Shown here piece after piece: positions 1 through 5,099 of a stretch of 5,875 nucleotides of DNA. The position numbers and the translations under genes were made by a program. Source of the DNA: an uncultured Clostridia bacterium (GTDB lineage: Bacteria; Bacillota; Clostridia; Oscillospirales; CAG-272); contig CAJGEA010000128.1 of the NCBI GenBank assembly GCA_904502015.1, forward strand, positions 1 through 5,875, in the 5' to 3' direction. Position 1 is the first letter of the stretch; each line of letters opens with the position of its first letter. The notes under the pieces were generated by a model, which saw only the letters and a program-made list of their open reading frames with translations, made no database searches and was not told the DNA's origin.

Positions 1-15
1 GTAAAACAGCAATAT

Positions 16-51
16 TCCTTATCGGGTATAGATATTCTTTGGTTTAAGGGT
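16..51 (+). repeat. Leader-like repeat motif, copy 1
   Basis: This AT-rich stretch leads directly into the 48-bp double hairpin. It contains a 20-nt string (22-41, TCGGGTATAG followed by ATATTCTTTG) that recurs exactly on the minus strand at 4107-4126, with near matches on both sides (CCTTRTCGGG before it, GRTTT and AGG after it). In both places the next thing downstream is TGTAGGG, the start of a palindromic element, so the motif appears to be a fixed 5' module of a dispersed repeat family. No open frame or known RNA family was recognised. The boundaries are approximate. Confidence 0.65.
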
Positions 52-99
52 GTAGGGGCGTTCTTTGAACGCCCGCGGGCGCACACAGTGCGCCCCTAC
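52..99 (+). repeat. 48-bp double-hairpin palindromic repeat, copy 1
   Basis: The element runs from GTAGGGGCG to its exact reverse complement CGCCCCTAC. Inside are two hairpins in series: GGGCGTTC-TTT-GAACGCCC, then GGGCGCAC-ACA-GTGCGCCC. A second copy at 4154-4201 is identical except for the nine bases at 61-69 (TTCTTTGAA here, ACCTGCGGT there), which keep pairing in both copies. The design resembles REP or MITE-like intergenic elements. No transposase is present, so mobility is inferred only. Confidence 0.85.
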
Positions 100-120
100 C
101 ATGGGTTGTTATAAACCGTT

Positions 121-304
121 CGATAAATCCAAATTTGAATGTACCTTTCCATCGGGTGAGATGTCATGGTTTTCGCCACCCATCCCCGATCGAAAGCCGC
201 ACCGCAGGTGCCCGACAAATCCAAATTTGAAGATACCATCTCATCGGGCGAGATGGTTGGATTTAGGAAAAGCATCTCCGAGCCAAAGCCGCACCGCAGG
301 TGCC
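121..304 (+). repeat. Two tandem 92-bp repeat units
   Basis: Unit 1 (121-212) and unit 2 (213-304) align without gaps at about 71 of 92 positions by hand count. The ends are best conserved: CGAYAAATCCAAATTTGAA at the left and AAAGCCGCACCGCAGGTGCC at the right. Unit 2 can fold as a nested stem: AAATCC (217-222) with GGATTT (259-264), and ACCATCTC (235-242) with GAGATGGT (250-257). Unit 1 has largely lost these stems. Each unit ends in a small hairpin, GCACC-GCA-GGTGC (199-211 and 291-303). The left end of the unit recurs at 4221-4241. The array stops about 20 bases before the ribosome binding site of the next gene. No clear promoter for that gene was seen anywhere in 1-335. Confidence 0.8.
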
Positions 305-313
305 TGCAGGCAC
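300..313. repeat. 14-bp perfect palindrome before ytvI
   Basis: GTGCCTGCAGGCAC is a perfect 14-bp palindrome at the end of the second 92-bp unit, 12 bases before the ribosome binding site. It overlaps the GCACC-GCA-GGTGC hairpin (291-303) by four bases, so the two stems cannot form together. It could be an operator or simply the edge of the repeat; the sequence does not decide. Confidence 0.5.
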
Positions 314-324
314 AAATCTAAAAA

Positions 325-331
325 AAGGAGG
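325..331 (+). promoter_or_regulatory. Ribosome binding site of ytvI
   Basis: AAGGAGG is a near-perfect Shine-Dalgarno site, four bases before the ATG at 336. The spacer is slightly short, but the site clearly favours this ATG over an in-frame GTG at 300, which lies inside the repeat and palindrome. Confidence 0.85.
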
Positions 332-335
332 CCGC

Positions 336-1451
336 ATGAAAGACCGTATAAACTGGACGAAATGGGCGTCGATGGCGATCTGCGCCGCCGTGGGAGCGGT
401 GCTTGTGTGGCTTGTCCTGCGCTACGCGCTCGGGATCACGCTTCCCTTCGGACTGGCGTGGCTTCTCTCCCGCCTCATCCGTAAGCCCGCCGCCGCCATC
501 CATCGCTACACGCGCATCCCCCGCGGCGCGGTGGCGGCGGTGCTGGTGATCGCCCTGGTAGGCGGCGCGGTGTGGAGCGTTGCGCTGGCCGTGCGGCGGG
601 GGGTGGATGAACTGTCCCACCTGCTCGAATCCCTCACCACCGAGCCCTCGGGGCTCATGACCACCCTGCGCGAGGTCATGGGCGGAGTATATTCCCTCTC
701 GGAGCATCTGCCCATCCTCTCCCGCTTTGAGGACACCCCCGGCTTTGCCGAATTCTGCCTCCGTCTGGACGAGCTGGCGGCCACCGCCACCGAGCGGCTG
801 GTGTCCTCCCTCTCCGCCCGTCTGCCCTCGCTCGCCGTAAGCGTGGCGGGGTGGCTCCCCTCGGCATTTCTGTTCGTGGCGGTCACTCTGCTCTCCTGCT
901 ACTACTTCACCGCCGACACCGGACACATCGGAGAGTCCCTGGGACGATTTGCCCACCGTATGCTCCCCGACGGGATCGCCCACCGCCTGCCCGCGTGGCG
1001 GTCGCGGCTGTCGCACACACTGCGGGGCTACCTACGTGCCTATCTGATCCTCGGACTCATCACCTTTGCCGAAATGTTCATCGGCTTTTCGGTACTGGGG
1101 GTATCCTACGCCTTTTTGCTCGCCCTCGCGGTAGCGGCGGTGGATATTCTGCCCCTGCTCGGCACGGGGGTGGTACTCCTGCCGTGGGCGGGAGTGTGCT
1201 TTCTCACGGGGGATACCCACCGCGCCTTCGGCCTGCTCATCCTCTACGGCGTGAGCCTGATCGTGCGGCAGATCGCCGAGCCCCGACTCATCAGCAACCA
1301 GCTCGGGCTTCATCCCCTGCTCTCCCTCCTTTGCCTGTACGGCGGTCTGCGGCTGTTCGGGCTGTGGGGGCTGCTCCTTGCCCCCATCGCCGCCGTCCTC
1401 ATCCGCGGGCTGGTAGATGCACCCGATCCCGAAAAAGCCGAAACGCCGTAA
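336..1451 (+). CDS. ytvI: YtvI-like AI-2E family membrane protein
   Basis: The gene encodes a 371-residue polytopic membrane protein of the AI-2E transporter (PerM) superfamily, most like the sporulation membrane protein YtvI, which has about the same length in Bacillus. Hydrophobic segments lie at about 10-28, 31-46, 64-86, 167-192, 233-262, 268-290, 296-312 and 326-357. A long amphipathic stretch, about 88-165, separates the first three from the rest, as usual in this family. Family hallmarks visible are DILPLLGTG at 270-278 and, near the C-terminus, RQIAEPRLIS then NQLGLHPLLS (311-330), followed by a Gly-rich hydrophobic segment. The start is the ATG behind AAGGAGG. The gene is GC-rich and stands alone: repeats lie upstream and a convergent gene downstream. 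In Bacillus ytvI belongs to the mother-cell sporulation programme, but no sigma-E or sigma-K promoter could be assigned here. The transported substrate is unknown; a general AI-2E family exporter is the alternative call. Confidence 0.87.
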   Translation: MKDRINWTKWASMAICAAVGAVLVWLVLRYALGITLPFGLAWLLSRLIRKPAAAIHRYTRIPRGAVAAVLVIALVGGAVWSVALAVRRGVDELSHLLESLTTEPSGLMTTLREVMGGVYSLSEHLPILSRFEDTPGFAEFCLRLDELAATATERLVSSLSARLPSLAVSVAGWLPSAFLFVAVTLLSCYYFTADTGHIGESLGRFAHRMLPDGIAHRLPAWRSRLSHTLRGYLRAYLILGLITFAEMFIGFSVLGVSYAFLLALAVAAVDILPLLGTGVVLLPWAGVCFLTGDTHRAFGLLILYGVSLIVRQIAEPRLISNQLGLHPLLSLLCLYGGLRLFGLWGLLLAPIAAVLIRGLVDAPDPEKAETP

Positions 1452-1488
1452 CAAGCATCCACAAATTTTTCGAAGGCATGACGAAGGC

Positions 1489-1533
1489 AAAAAAGAATCA
1501 GGGGCTAACCTATGCCGGATGGTTATCCCCTGA
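1489..1533 (-). terminator. Rho-independent terminator of the carD-like gene
   Basis: On the minus strand TCAGGGGATAACC pairs with GGTTAGCCCCTGA (13 positions, one mismatch) around a 10-base loop, followed by TTCTTTTTTG. It begins nine bases after the stop codon of the CarD-like gene. On the plus strand the hairpin is followed by TGATCGATTGATCA and then a pyrimidine-rich tract inside the opposing gene, so it may also slow transcripts from ytvI, for which no other terminator is visible. Confidence 0.8.
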
Positions 1534-1541
1534 TCGATTGA

Positions 1542-2054
1542 TCAGCTCTTCTTTTTCTTTTCGATCCTGTTTACGATATAGGGAATCACTTCCTCTTGCG
1601 GTATCTTCAAAACGTGCTGAAATTCGCCGTAAAGAACTTGTTCGGCATCCTTCAAGAAGTGTTCGTCTATCATATGTAACCGCTTATGGACGGCTTCAAG
1701 CCGTTTTTTTTCAAGATAAATGGCATGAATCATCCTCAAAAGCTCCACTCGGTTTCCGCTTGCAAGAATATTTTTGTACGCTTCCTTACGGTCACGCTCG
1801 TTGGGTTTCCACTGGATCGTTTCGTCGGGCAGCGAGTCGATCAGCTCGTTGATCTCTTTTTTAGTCAGGAGCTTGCGCATTTTTGCAAGAAGTATTTCGC
1901 TGTCAACAGGAACGTACGTGGTTGAGCCCTCTCTGCCCAACGGCTTGATCACGTAGTAGGTTTTCTTGATTCCGACAAAGCTGTTTTCTTCGATGCCGAC
2001 AATCTGACAAACGCCCTCGCTTCCGTAGATTATCGTGTCGTTGACCTTGAACAT
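1542..2054 (-). CDS. carD: CarD family transcriptional regulator
   Basis: This 170-residue cytosolic protein belongs to the CarD/CdnL group (CarD_CdnL_TRCF family). These proteins bind the RNA polymerase beta subunit and stabilise or tune the open promoter complex, often at rRNA and housekeeping promoters. Residues 2-60 form the Tudor-like polymerase-interaction domain, starting FKVNDTIIYGSEGVCQIVGI and including YYVIKPLG and TTYVPVDSE. Residues 63-165 are the helical DNA-contacting domain, with W82 in ETIQWKPNERDR at about the place of the conserved Trp that family members wedge into DNA upstream of the -10 element. It ends in a basic KKKKS tail. The start is the ATG behind AGGAAAGG; a longer frame from a TTG at 2069 would swallow that site. 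The gene is AT-richer than both flanking genes, has its own extended -10 promoter and terminator, and diverges from the ABC exporter. The symbol is family-level only; Bacillota often carry more than one CarD-like gene, and which promoters it controls cannot be read here. Confidence 0.9.
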   Translation of the reverse strand: MFKVNDTIIYGSEGVCQIVGIEENSFVGIKKTYYVIKPLGREGSTTYVPVDSEILLAKMRKLLTKKEINELIDSLPDETIQWKPNERDRKEAYKNILASGNRVELLRMIHAIYLEKKRLEAVHKRLHMIDEHFLKDAEQVLYGEFQHVLKIPQEEVIPYIVNRIEKKKKS

Positions 2055-2058
2055 TTGA

Positions 2059-2066
2059 CCTTTCCT
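2059..2066 (-). promoter_or_regulatory. Ribosome binding site of the carD-like gene
   Basis: AGGAAAGG on the minus strand lies four bases before the ATG at 2054-2052. It overlaps the codons of the alternative TTG start at 2069, which argues for the shorter protein. Confidence 0.75.
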
Positions 2067-2096
2067 CAAATCGGTTTCCCATGTATTTACGTATAT

Positions 2097-2105
2097 ATTA
2101 TACCA
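2097..2105 (-). promoter_or_regulatory. Extended -10 promoter of the carD-like gene
   Basis: The minus strand reads TGG-TATAAT, a perfect -10 box with the TGn extension. The hexamer 17 bases upstream (GTGCAT, 2125-2120) is a poor -35, which an extended -10 can make up for. Transcription would start near 2090, giving a leader of about 35 bases with the ribosome binding site in place. The T- and A-tracts just upstream may act as an UP-like element. Confidence 0.65.
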
Positions 2106-2190
2106 TATTTTTTCAAAAAATGCACGCGCCGATTTTCAAAATTTTCAAAAAAATGAAATGACCGAACCCCCAAAAGCCCCCGAGCCGCCC

Positions 2191-2220
2191 TTGACAATTC
2201 CCTCCCCCGTATGGTACAAT
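2191..2220 (+). promoter_or_regulatory. Sigma-A type promoter of the ABC exporter
   Basis: TTGACA (2191-2196), an 18-base spacer and TACAAT (2215-2220), with TGG just before the -10, make a strong housekeeping promoter. The start site would be near 2227, about 25 bases before the ATG, leaving room only for the ribosome binding site. There is no leader long enough for a riboswitch. Confidence 0.8.
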
Positions 2221-2236
2221 AAATAGAAAACCGTCG

Positions 2237-2243
2237 AAGGGAG
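2237..2243 (+). promoter_or_regulatory. Ribosome binding site of the ABC exporter
   Basis: AAGGGAG sits eight bases before the ATG at 2252. The in-frame GTG at 2243 overlaps this site, so the shorter reading is preferred. Confidence 0.75.
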
Positions 2244-2251
2244 TGCGTATC

Positions 2252-3967
2252 ATGCTCAAACGATTCATTCATTACTATAAACCCCACCGCCGCATATTCA
2301 TTCTGGATATGCTCGCCGCCCTTACCGTGGCGCTGATCGGCATCCTCTACCCCATCATCACCCGCCAAATGCTCAACAAGCTCATTCCCGAGCGCCAGTA
2401 CCGCCTCATCGTGGCATTCGGCGTGGGCCTGCTCGTGCTGTACCTTCTGCGTATGCTTCTGAATTACTTTATTCAGTACTATGGGCACGTCATGGGCATT
2501 CGGATGCAGGCCGAGATGCGCTCGGATATGTTCCGCCACCTGCAAAAGCTCCCCTACTCCTTCTACGACAACCACGAAACGGGCAAGATCATGTCCCGCA
2601 TGACCAGCGATCTCATGGACATCAGCGAGCTGGCGCACCACGGCCCCGAGAACCTACTCATCTCCTCGGTGTCCATCATACTCTCCTTCGCCTACCTCTC
2701 CACCATCAATATCTGGCTCACCCTCATCATCTTTGCCTGCGTACCCTTCCTCATCGTCATCGCCACCGTCCTGCGCGGACGGATGCGCGACGCCTTCAAG
2801 AAGAGCCGCGAGGCGACCGCCGAGATCAACGCCGCCCTTGAGAGCAGCATCTCGGGCATCCGCGTGACCAAGGCGTTCACCAACGCCGACAAGGAGGAGG
2901 AGAAATTCCAGGTCGGCAACGGACGCTTCGTGGAGTCCCGCAAAAAGGCCTACCGCGCCATGGGTCAGTTCCACTGCATGACCGCCTTTATCACCGACGT
3001 GTTCAACGTCATCGTACTGATCGCGGGCGGTCTGTTCCTCTACAACGGCGGCATTCAGCTCGGCGACTACTCGGCGTTCATCGTGTCGGTCAATCTCTTT
3101 ATCGCCCCCGTCATGACCCTCATCAACTTCATGGAGCAGTACCAGAGCGGCGTGACCGGCTTTGAGCGCTTCGTGGAGATCATGGATCAGATCCCCGAGC
3201 CCGACGCCGAGGGCGCGGCGGATGCGGGCACGCTCCGCGGCGAGATCGAGTTCAAAAACGTCACCTACGGCTACGAGCAGGATCTGCCCGTGCTGAACGG
3301 CATCAACCTTCACGTCCGCGCGGGACAGACCTTTGCCCTCGTGGGCCCCTCGGGCGGCGGCAAGACCACCATCTGCCACCTCATCCCCCATTTCTACGAT
3401 TGCGAGAACGGCGAGATCCTGCTGGACGGCAAGGAGCTCCGCACCCTCACCCGTGAGTCGGTGCGCCGCAACATCGGCATCGTCCAGCAGGACATCTACC
3501 TCTTTAACGCCAGCATCCGCGACAATATCCTCTACGGACGGCTGGACGCCACCGAGGAGGAGGTCATCGAGGCGGCCAAGCGCGCCAACATCCACGACTA
3601 TATCATGACCCTGGAGGACGGCTACAACACCGTCATCGGCGAGCGCGGCGTGCGCCTCTCGGGCGGTCAGAAGCAGCGCCTCTCCATCGCGCGGGTGTTC
3701 CTCAAGAACCCCCCCATCCTCATTCTGGACGAGGCGACCAGCGCGCTGGATAATACCACCGAGATCCTCATTCAGCAAGCGCTGGACGAGCTCTGCCGCG
3801 GGCGCACCACCCTTGTCGTCGCCCACCGCCTCTCCACCATCAAGAATGCCGACGAGATCGCCGTCATCGCCGACGGCCGCATCGTCGAGCAGGGCAACCA
3901 CGACGCCCTCATGGCCAAAGGCGGCGCGTACCACGATCTGTATCAGTTGCAGTTTCGGTTGAATTGA
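2252..3967 (+). CDS. ABC exporter half-transporter (MsbA/MdlB-like permease-ATPase)
   Basis: This 571-residue protein fuses a six-helix type 1 exporter membrane domain (about 15-300) to a C-terminal ATPase domain (about 330-565), the normal size for the COG1132 multidrug/lipid exporter group. Membrane segments are near 15-37, 52-76, 133-152, 155-176, 243-265 and 273-296. The ATPase is complete: Walker A GPSGGGKT (365-372), Q-loop IVQQD (Q412-Q413), signature LSGGQ (469-473), Walker B ILILD (489-493) with catalytic E494, D-loop SALD and switch His H525 in VAHRLS. All hydrolysis residues are present, so it should act as an active dimer exporting something from the cytoplasm. There is one half-transporter gene and no partner beside it, which suggests a homodimer; a partner elsewhere cannot be excluded. 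The substrate (drug, lipid or peptide) is not readable. There is no N-terminal peptidase C39 domain. It is monocistronic, with a strong promoter. No terminator directly follows; the first good one is at 4260-4308. Confidence 0.93.
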   Translation: MLKRFIHYYKPHRRIFILDMLAALTVALIGILYPIITRQMLNKLIPERQYRLIVAFGVGLLVLYLLRMLLNYFIQYYGHVMGIRMQAEMRSDMFRHLQKLPYSFYDNHETGKIMSRMTSDLMDISELAHHGPENLLISSVSIILSFAYLSTINIWLTLIIFACVPFLIVIATVLRGRMRDAFKKSREATAEINAALESSISGIRVTKAFTNADKEEEKFQVGNGRFVESRKKAYRAMGQFHCMTAFITDVFNVIVLIAGGLFLYNGGIQLGDYSAFIVSVNLFIAPVMTLINFMEQYQSGVTGFERFVEIMDQIPEPDAEGAADAGTLRGEIEFKNVTYGYEQDLPVLNGINLHVRAGQTFALVGPSGGGKTTICHLIPHFYDCENGEILLDGKELRTLTRESVRRNIGIVQQDIYLFNASIRDNILYGRLDATEEEVIEAAKRANIHDYIMTLEDGYNTVIGERGVRLSGGQKQRLSIARVFLKNPPILILDEATSALDNTTEILIQQALDELCRGRTTLVVAHRLSTIKNADEIAVIADGRIVEQGNHDALMAKGGAYHDLYQLQFRLN

Positions 3968-4022
3968 ATGTACCGTTCAAGCACGTACAAATTGGTATTT
4001 ATCGAGACGTTTGAAATTTCGA

Positions 4023-4098
4023 TTGTAGGGACAGGCGTCCTCGACTGTCCGAAAAATCGATTTCTTTTGGCGGACAGTCCGGAGGCCTGTCCCTACAA
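4023..4098. repeat. Large GTAGGGACAGG palindromic element
   Basis: TTGTAGGGACAGGC at 4023-4036 is the reverse complement of GCCTGTCCCTACAA at 4085-4098. The arms continue inward, imperfectly, to CTGTCCG (4045-4051) and CGGACAG (4071-4077) around an AT-rich loop. Each arm is also self-complementary: GGACAG with CTGTCC (4029-4050 and 4072-4092). It shares the GTAGGG/CCCTAC boundary with the 48-bp hairpins but is otherwise different in sequence. It begins 55 bases after the ABC exporter stop. No T-run follows, so it is not a standard terminator. Confidence 0.8.
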
Positions 4099-4133
4099 CC
4101 TAAAATCAAAGAATATCTATACCCGACAAGGGA
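4099..4133 (-). repeat. Leader-like repeat motif, inverted copy 2
   Basis: This is the reverse complement of the motif at 16-51, with an exact 20-nt match at 4107-4126. Read on the minus strand it leads straight into GTAGGGACAGG of the large palindrome, just as copy 1 leads into GTAGGGGCG. The same module therefore precedes two different palindromes, in opposite orientations. Confidence 0.65.
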
Positions 4134-4153
4134 TAACGAAATACTCTTACATC

Positions 4154-4201
4154 GTAGGGGCGACCTGCGGTCGCCCGCGGGCGCACACAGTGCGCCCCTA
4201 C
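4154..4201 (+). repeat. 48-bp double-hairpin palindromic repeat, copy 2
   Basis: The element is the same length as the copy at 52-99 and identical apart from the nine bases 4163-4171. Those read ACC-TGC-GGT here and TTC-TTT-GAA in copy 1: all three stem pairs differ, yet all still pair. Twenty bases (4134-4153) separate it from the inverted leader motif. Confidence 0.85.
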
Positions 4202-4206
4202 GACGA

Positions 4207-4241
4207 GGTTGTTAAAACATCCCGACAAATCCAAATTTGAA
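4207..4241 (+). repeat. Downstream repeat module, fragment of the 92-bp unit
   Basis: GGTTGTTA, then a short variable stretch, then CCCGACAAATCCAAATTTGAA (4221-4241). The last part is identical to 211-231, and the whole order matches 104-139, which also follows a 48-bp double hairpin. Only the left end of the 92-bp unit is present here; the sequence then diverges. Together with the elements from 4023, this accounts for most of the gene-free stretch 3968-4310. Positions 3968-4022 hold nothing recognised. Confidence 0.65.
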
Positions 4242-4259
4242 AAACACCGAATGTTACAA

Positions 4260-4308
4260 AAAGGAGGCAATACCGCCCCGTTGGGTGGTATTGCCTCCTT
4301 TGTTTTTT
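4260..4308. terminator. Strong bidirectional terminator
   Basis: AAAGGAGGCAATACC (4260-4274) pairs perfectly over 15 bases with GGTATTGCCTCCTTT (4287-4301) around a 12-base loop. On the plus strand GTTTTTTT follows. On the minus strand the stem ends in TTTTTG. It lies 10 bases after the stop of the minus-strand lipoprotein gene and is also the first good terminator for plus-strand transcripts from the ABC exporter. Confidence 0.9.
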
Positions 4309-4310
4309 TA

Positions 4311-4967
4311 TCAGTTCAAGAGTTTATACGTAACTTCCAGACCTTTATCGGGATGATAAGTCCATGACACTTTGACTCCGGCTTCCTCAAACTCCTCCTG
4401 TTGCTTACCCATAGACCATGTTGTTTGGCCCATATCCTTGTTCAAGGAATCGGGAAGGCCCAATTCCTTGTTCATCTTTTTTATAGAAGACCAAACATCC
4501 GTATCGGAGTAGTCATCCAGATCATAGGCATTCGTGTCCGCCATTAAATACGAACCGTCCGAACCCACCTCCCAGCCGAGCCGAGCACTGTAATCAATCG
4601 TTTCATATAATTTTTGAAAATCCGGCCCCTTCTTCTTAACCGTAACGTTTACTGTCGCCATCACACCTCCGGAGCTTGCAATAATGGTACACGTACCACT
4701 GCTAATTGCCGTCACCGCTCCCGCATCGTTAACTGTAGCAACGGCATTGTTTGAAGAACTCCACGTAACGGTTTTGGTTGTGGCATCTTCAGGCAGTACG
4801 GTGCATGAAATAGCACGAACCTCGCCAATCGTAACGGAAACATCGGTATCGGATAACATCAAGCTTGCAACCTCAACTTTATCTTCAGTCACGCATGACG
4901 CGAAACCGGTGCAAGCCATCGTCAGCACGAGAATTGCTGCGAGTAATTGAATTGTTCTTTTTGCCAT
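4311..4967 (-). CDS. Predicted lipoprotein with BIG2 domain and unnamed C-terminal domain
   Basis: The 218-residue product has a positively charged start (MAKR), a hydrophobic segment (about 7-22) and a lipobox-like FASC with Cys25, so it is probably exported and lipid-anchored. The Phe at -3 is not ideal; Cys19 is a less likely site. Residues about 33-110 are a bacterial Ig-like group 2 (BIG2) domain: TIGEV, TVLPEDATTKTVTWSSSN, AVATVN, GAVTAISSGTCTI and a closing VNVTV. It carries Cys55 and Cys93 in the predicted B and F strands. Residues about 115-218 form a second domain with DTNAYDLDDYSDTDVW, KELGLPDSL and a closing SWTYHPDKGLEVTYK. I have the impression of similar tails in other Clostridia lipoproteins but can name no family or function. 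The start is chosen for GGAGG eight bases upstream; the longer MEDKE start would overlap that site. The gene follows the Cys/His-repeat gene by 132 bases on the same strand. It is AT-richer than the left-hand genes. Surface adhesion or binding is a guess. Confidence 0.8.
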   Translation of the reverse strand: MAKRTIQLLAAILVLTMACTGFASCVTEDKVEVASLMLSDTDVSVTIGEVRAISCTVLPEDATTKTVTWSSSNNAVATVNDAGAVTAISSGTCTIIASSGGVMATVNVTVKKKGPDFQKLYETIDYSARLGWEVGSDGSYLMADTNAYDLDDYSDTDVWSSIKKMNKELGLPDSLNKDMGQTTWSMGKQQEEFEEAGVKVSWTYHPDKGLEVTYKLLN

Positions 4968-4975
4968 TTCTTTGT

Positions 4976-4980
4976 CCTCC
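4976..4980 (-). promoter_or_regulatory. Ribosome binding site of the lipoprotein gene
   Basis: GGAGG on the minus strand lies eight bases before the ATG at 4967-4965. The alternative ATG at 4982-4980 overlaps this site and has no such motif of its own. Confidence 0.75.
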
Positions 4981-4992
4981 ATAGTTGTATAA

Positions 4993-5022
4993 TAAATATT
5001 GAATTTCCCAAATGTTTTGCAA
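4993..5022 (-). promoter_or_regulatory. Possible weak promoter of the lipoprotein gene
   Basis: The minus strand has TTGCAA (5022-5017), an 18-base spacer and TATTTA (4998-4993), which would start transcription just before the ribosome binding site. Both boxes are imperfect in AT-rich sequence, so chance is possible. If it is not real, the gene would depend on read-through from the upstream gene, after which no clear terminator is seen in 4983-5099. Confidence 0.25.
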
Positions 5023-5099
5023 AAAACAAGGTTTAAACGAAATCACTTACAAAATGCGACGGGCAAATTTTTGCATATTAAGGTAGAAGCCCATCCATC

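Noticed and set aside
65..484. Open frame of 139 codons across the left repeat region
   Set aside because: It is made of repeat sequence and then an alternative frame of ytvI. No ribosome binding site or recognisable domain.
851..1852. Open frame of 333 codons on the plus strand overlapping ytvI and the carD-like gene
   Set aside because: It overlaps two well-supported genes, is Arg/Pro-rich, and crosses a terminator. It is a shadow of the GC-rich frame.
2221..2251. Riboswitch or attenuator before the ABC exporter
   Set aside because: The predicted leader is only about 25 bases long, too short for such a structure.
2087..2641. Minus-strand open frame covering the divergent promoter region
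   Set aside because: It is antisense to the 5' part of the ABC gene and runs through two promoters. Its composition is that of a shadow frame.
2654..3934. Open frame of 426 codons on the minus strand opposite the ABC exporter
   Set aside because: It is antisense to a complete, motif-rich ABC gene, has low-complexity Val/Asp/Glu/Gly/Ala/His-rich composition, and follows from the high GC at third codon positions of the real gene.
4154..4201. The two 48-bp repeats as a CRISPR array
   Set aside because: The two copies are over 4 kb apart, with no regular spacers and no cas genes. They are dispersed palindromes.
3968..4240. Open frame of 90 codons after the ABC exporter
   Set aside because: Nearly all of it is palindromic and dispersed repeat DNA. 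The start has no ribosome binding site.
5037..5099. Terminator after the Cys/His-repeat gene
   Set aside because: Only short stems such as GCAAA-AA-TTTGC and scattered GGGC/GCCC pairs are found, with no stem followed by a T-run.
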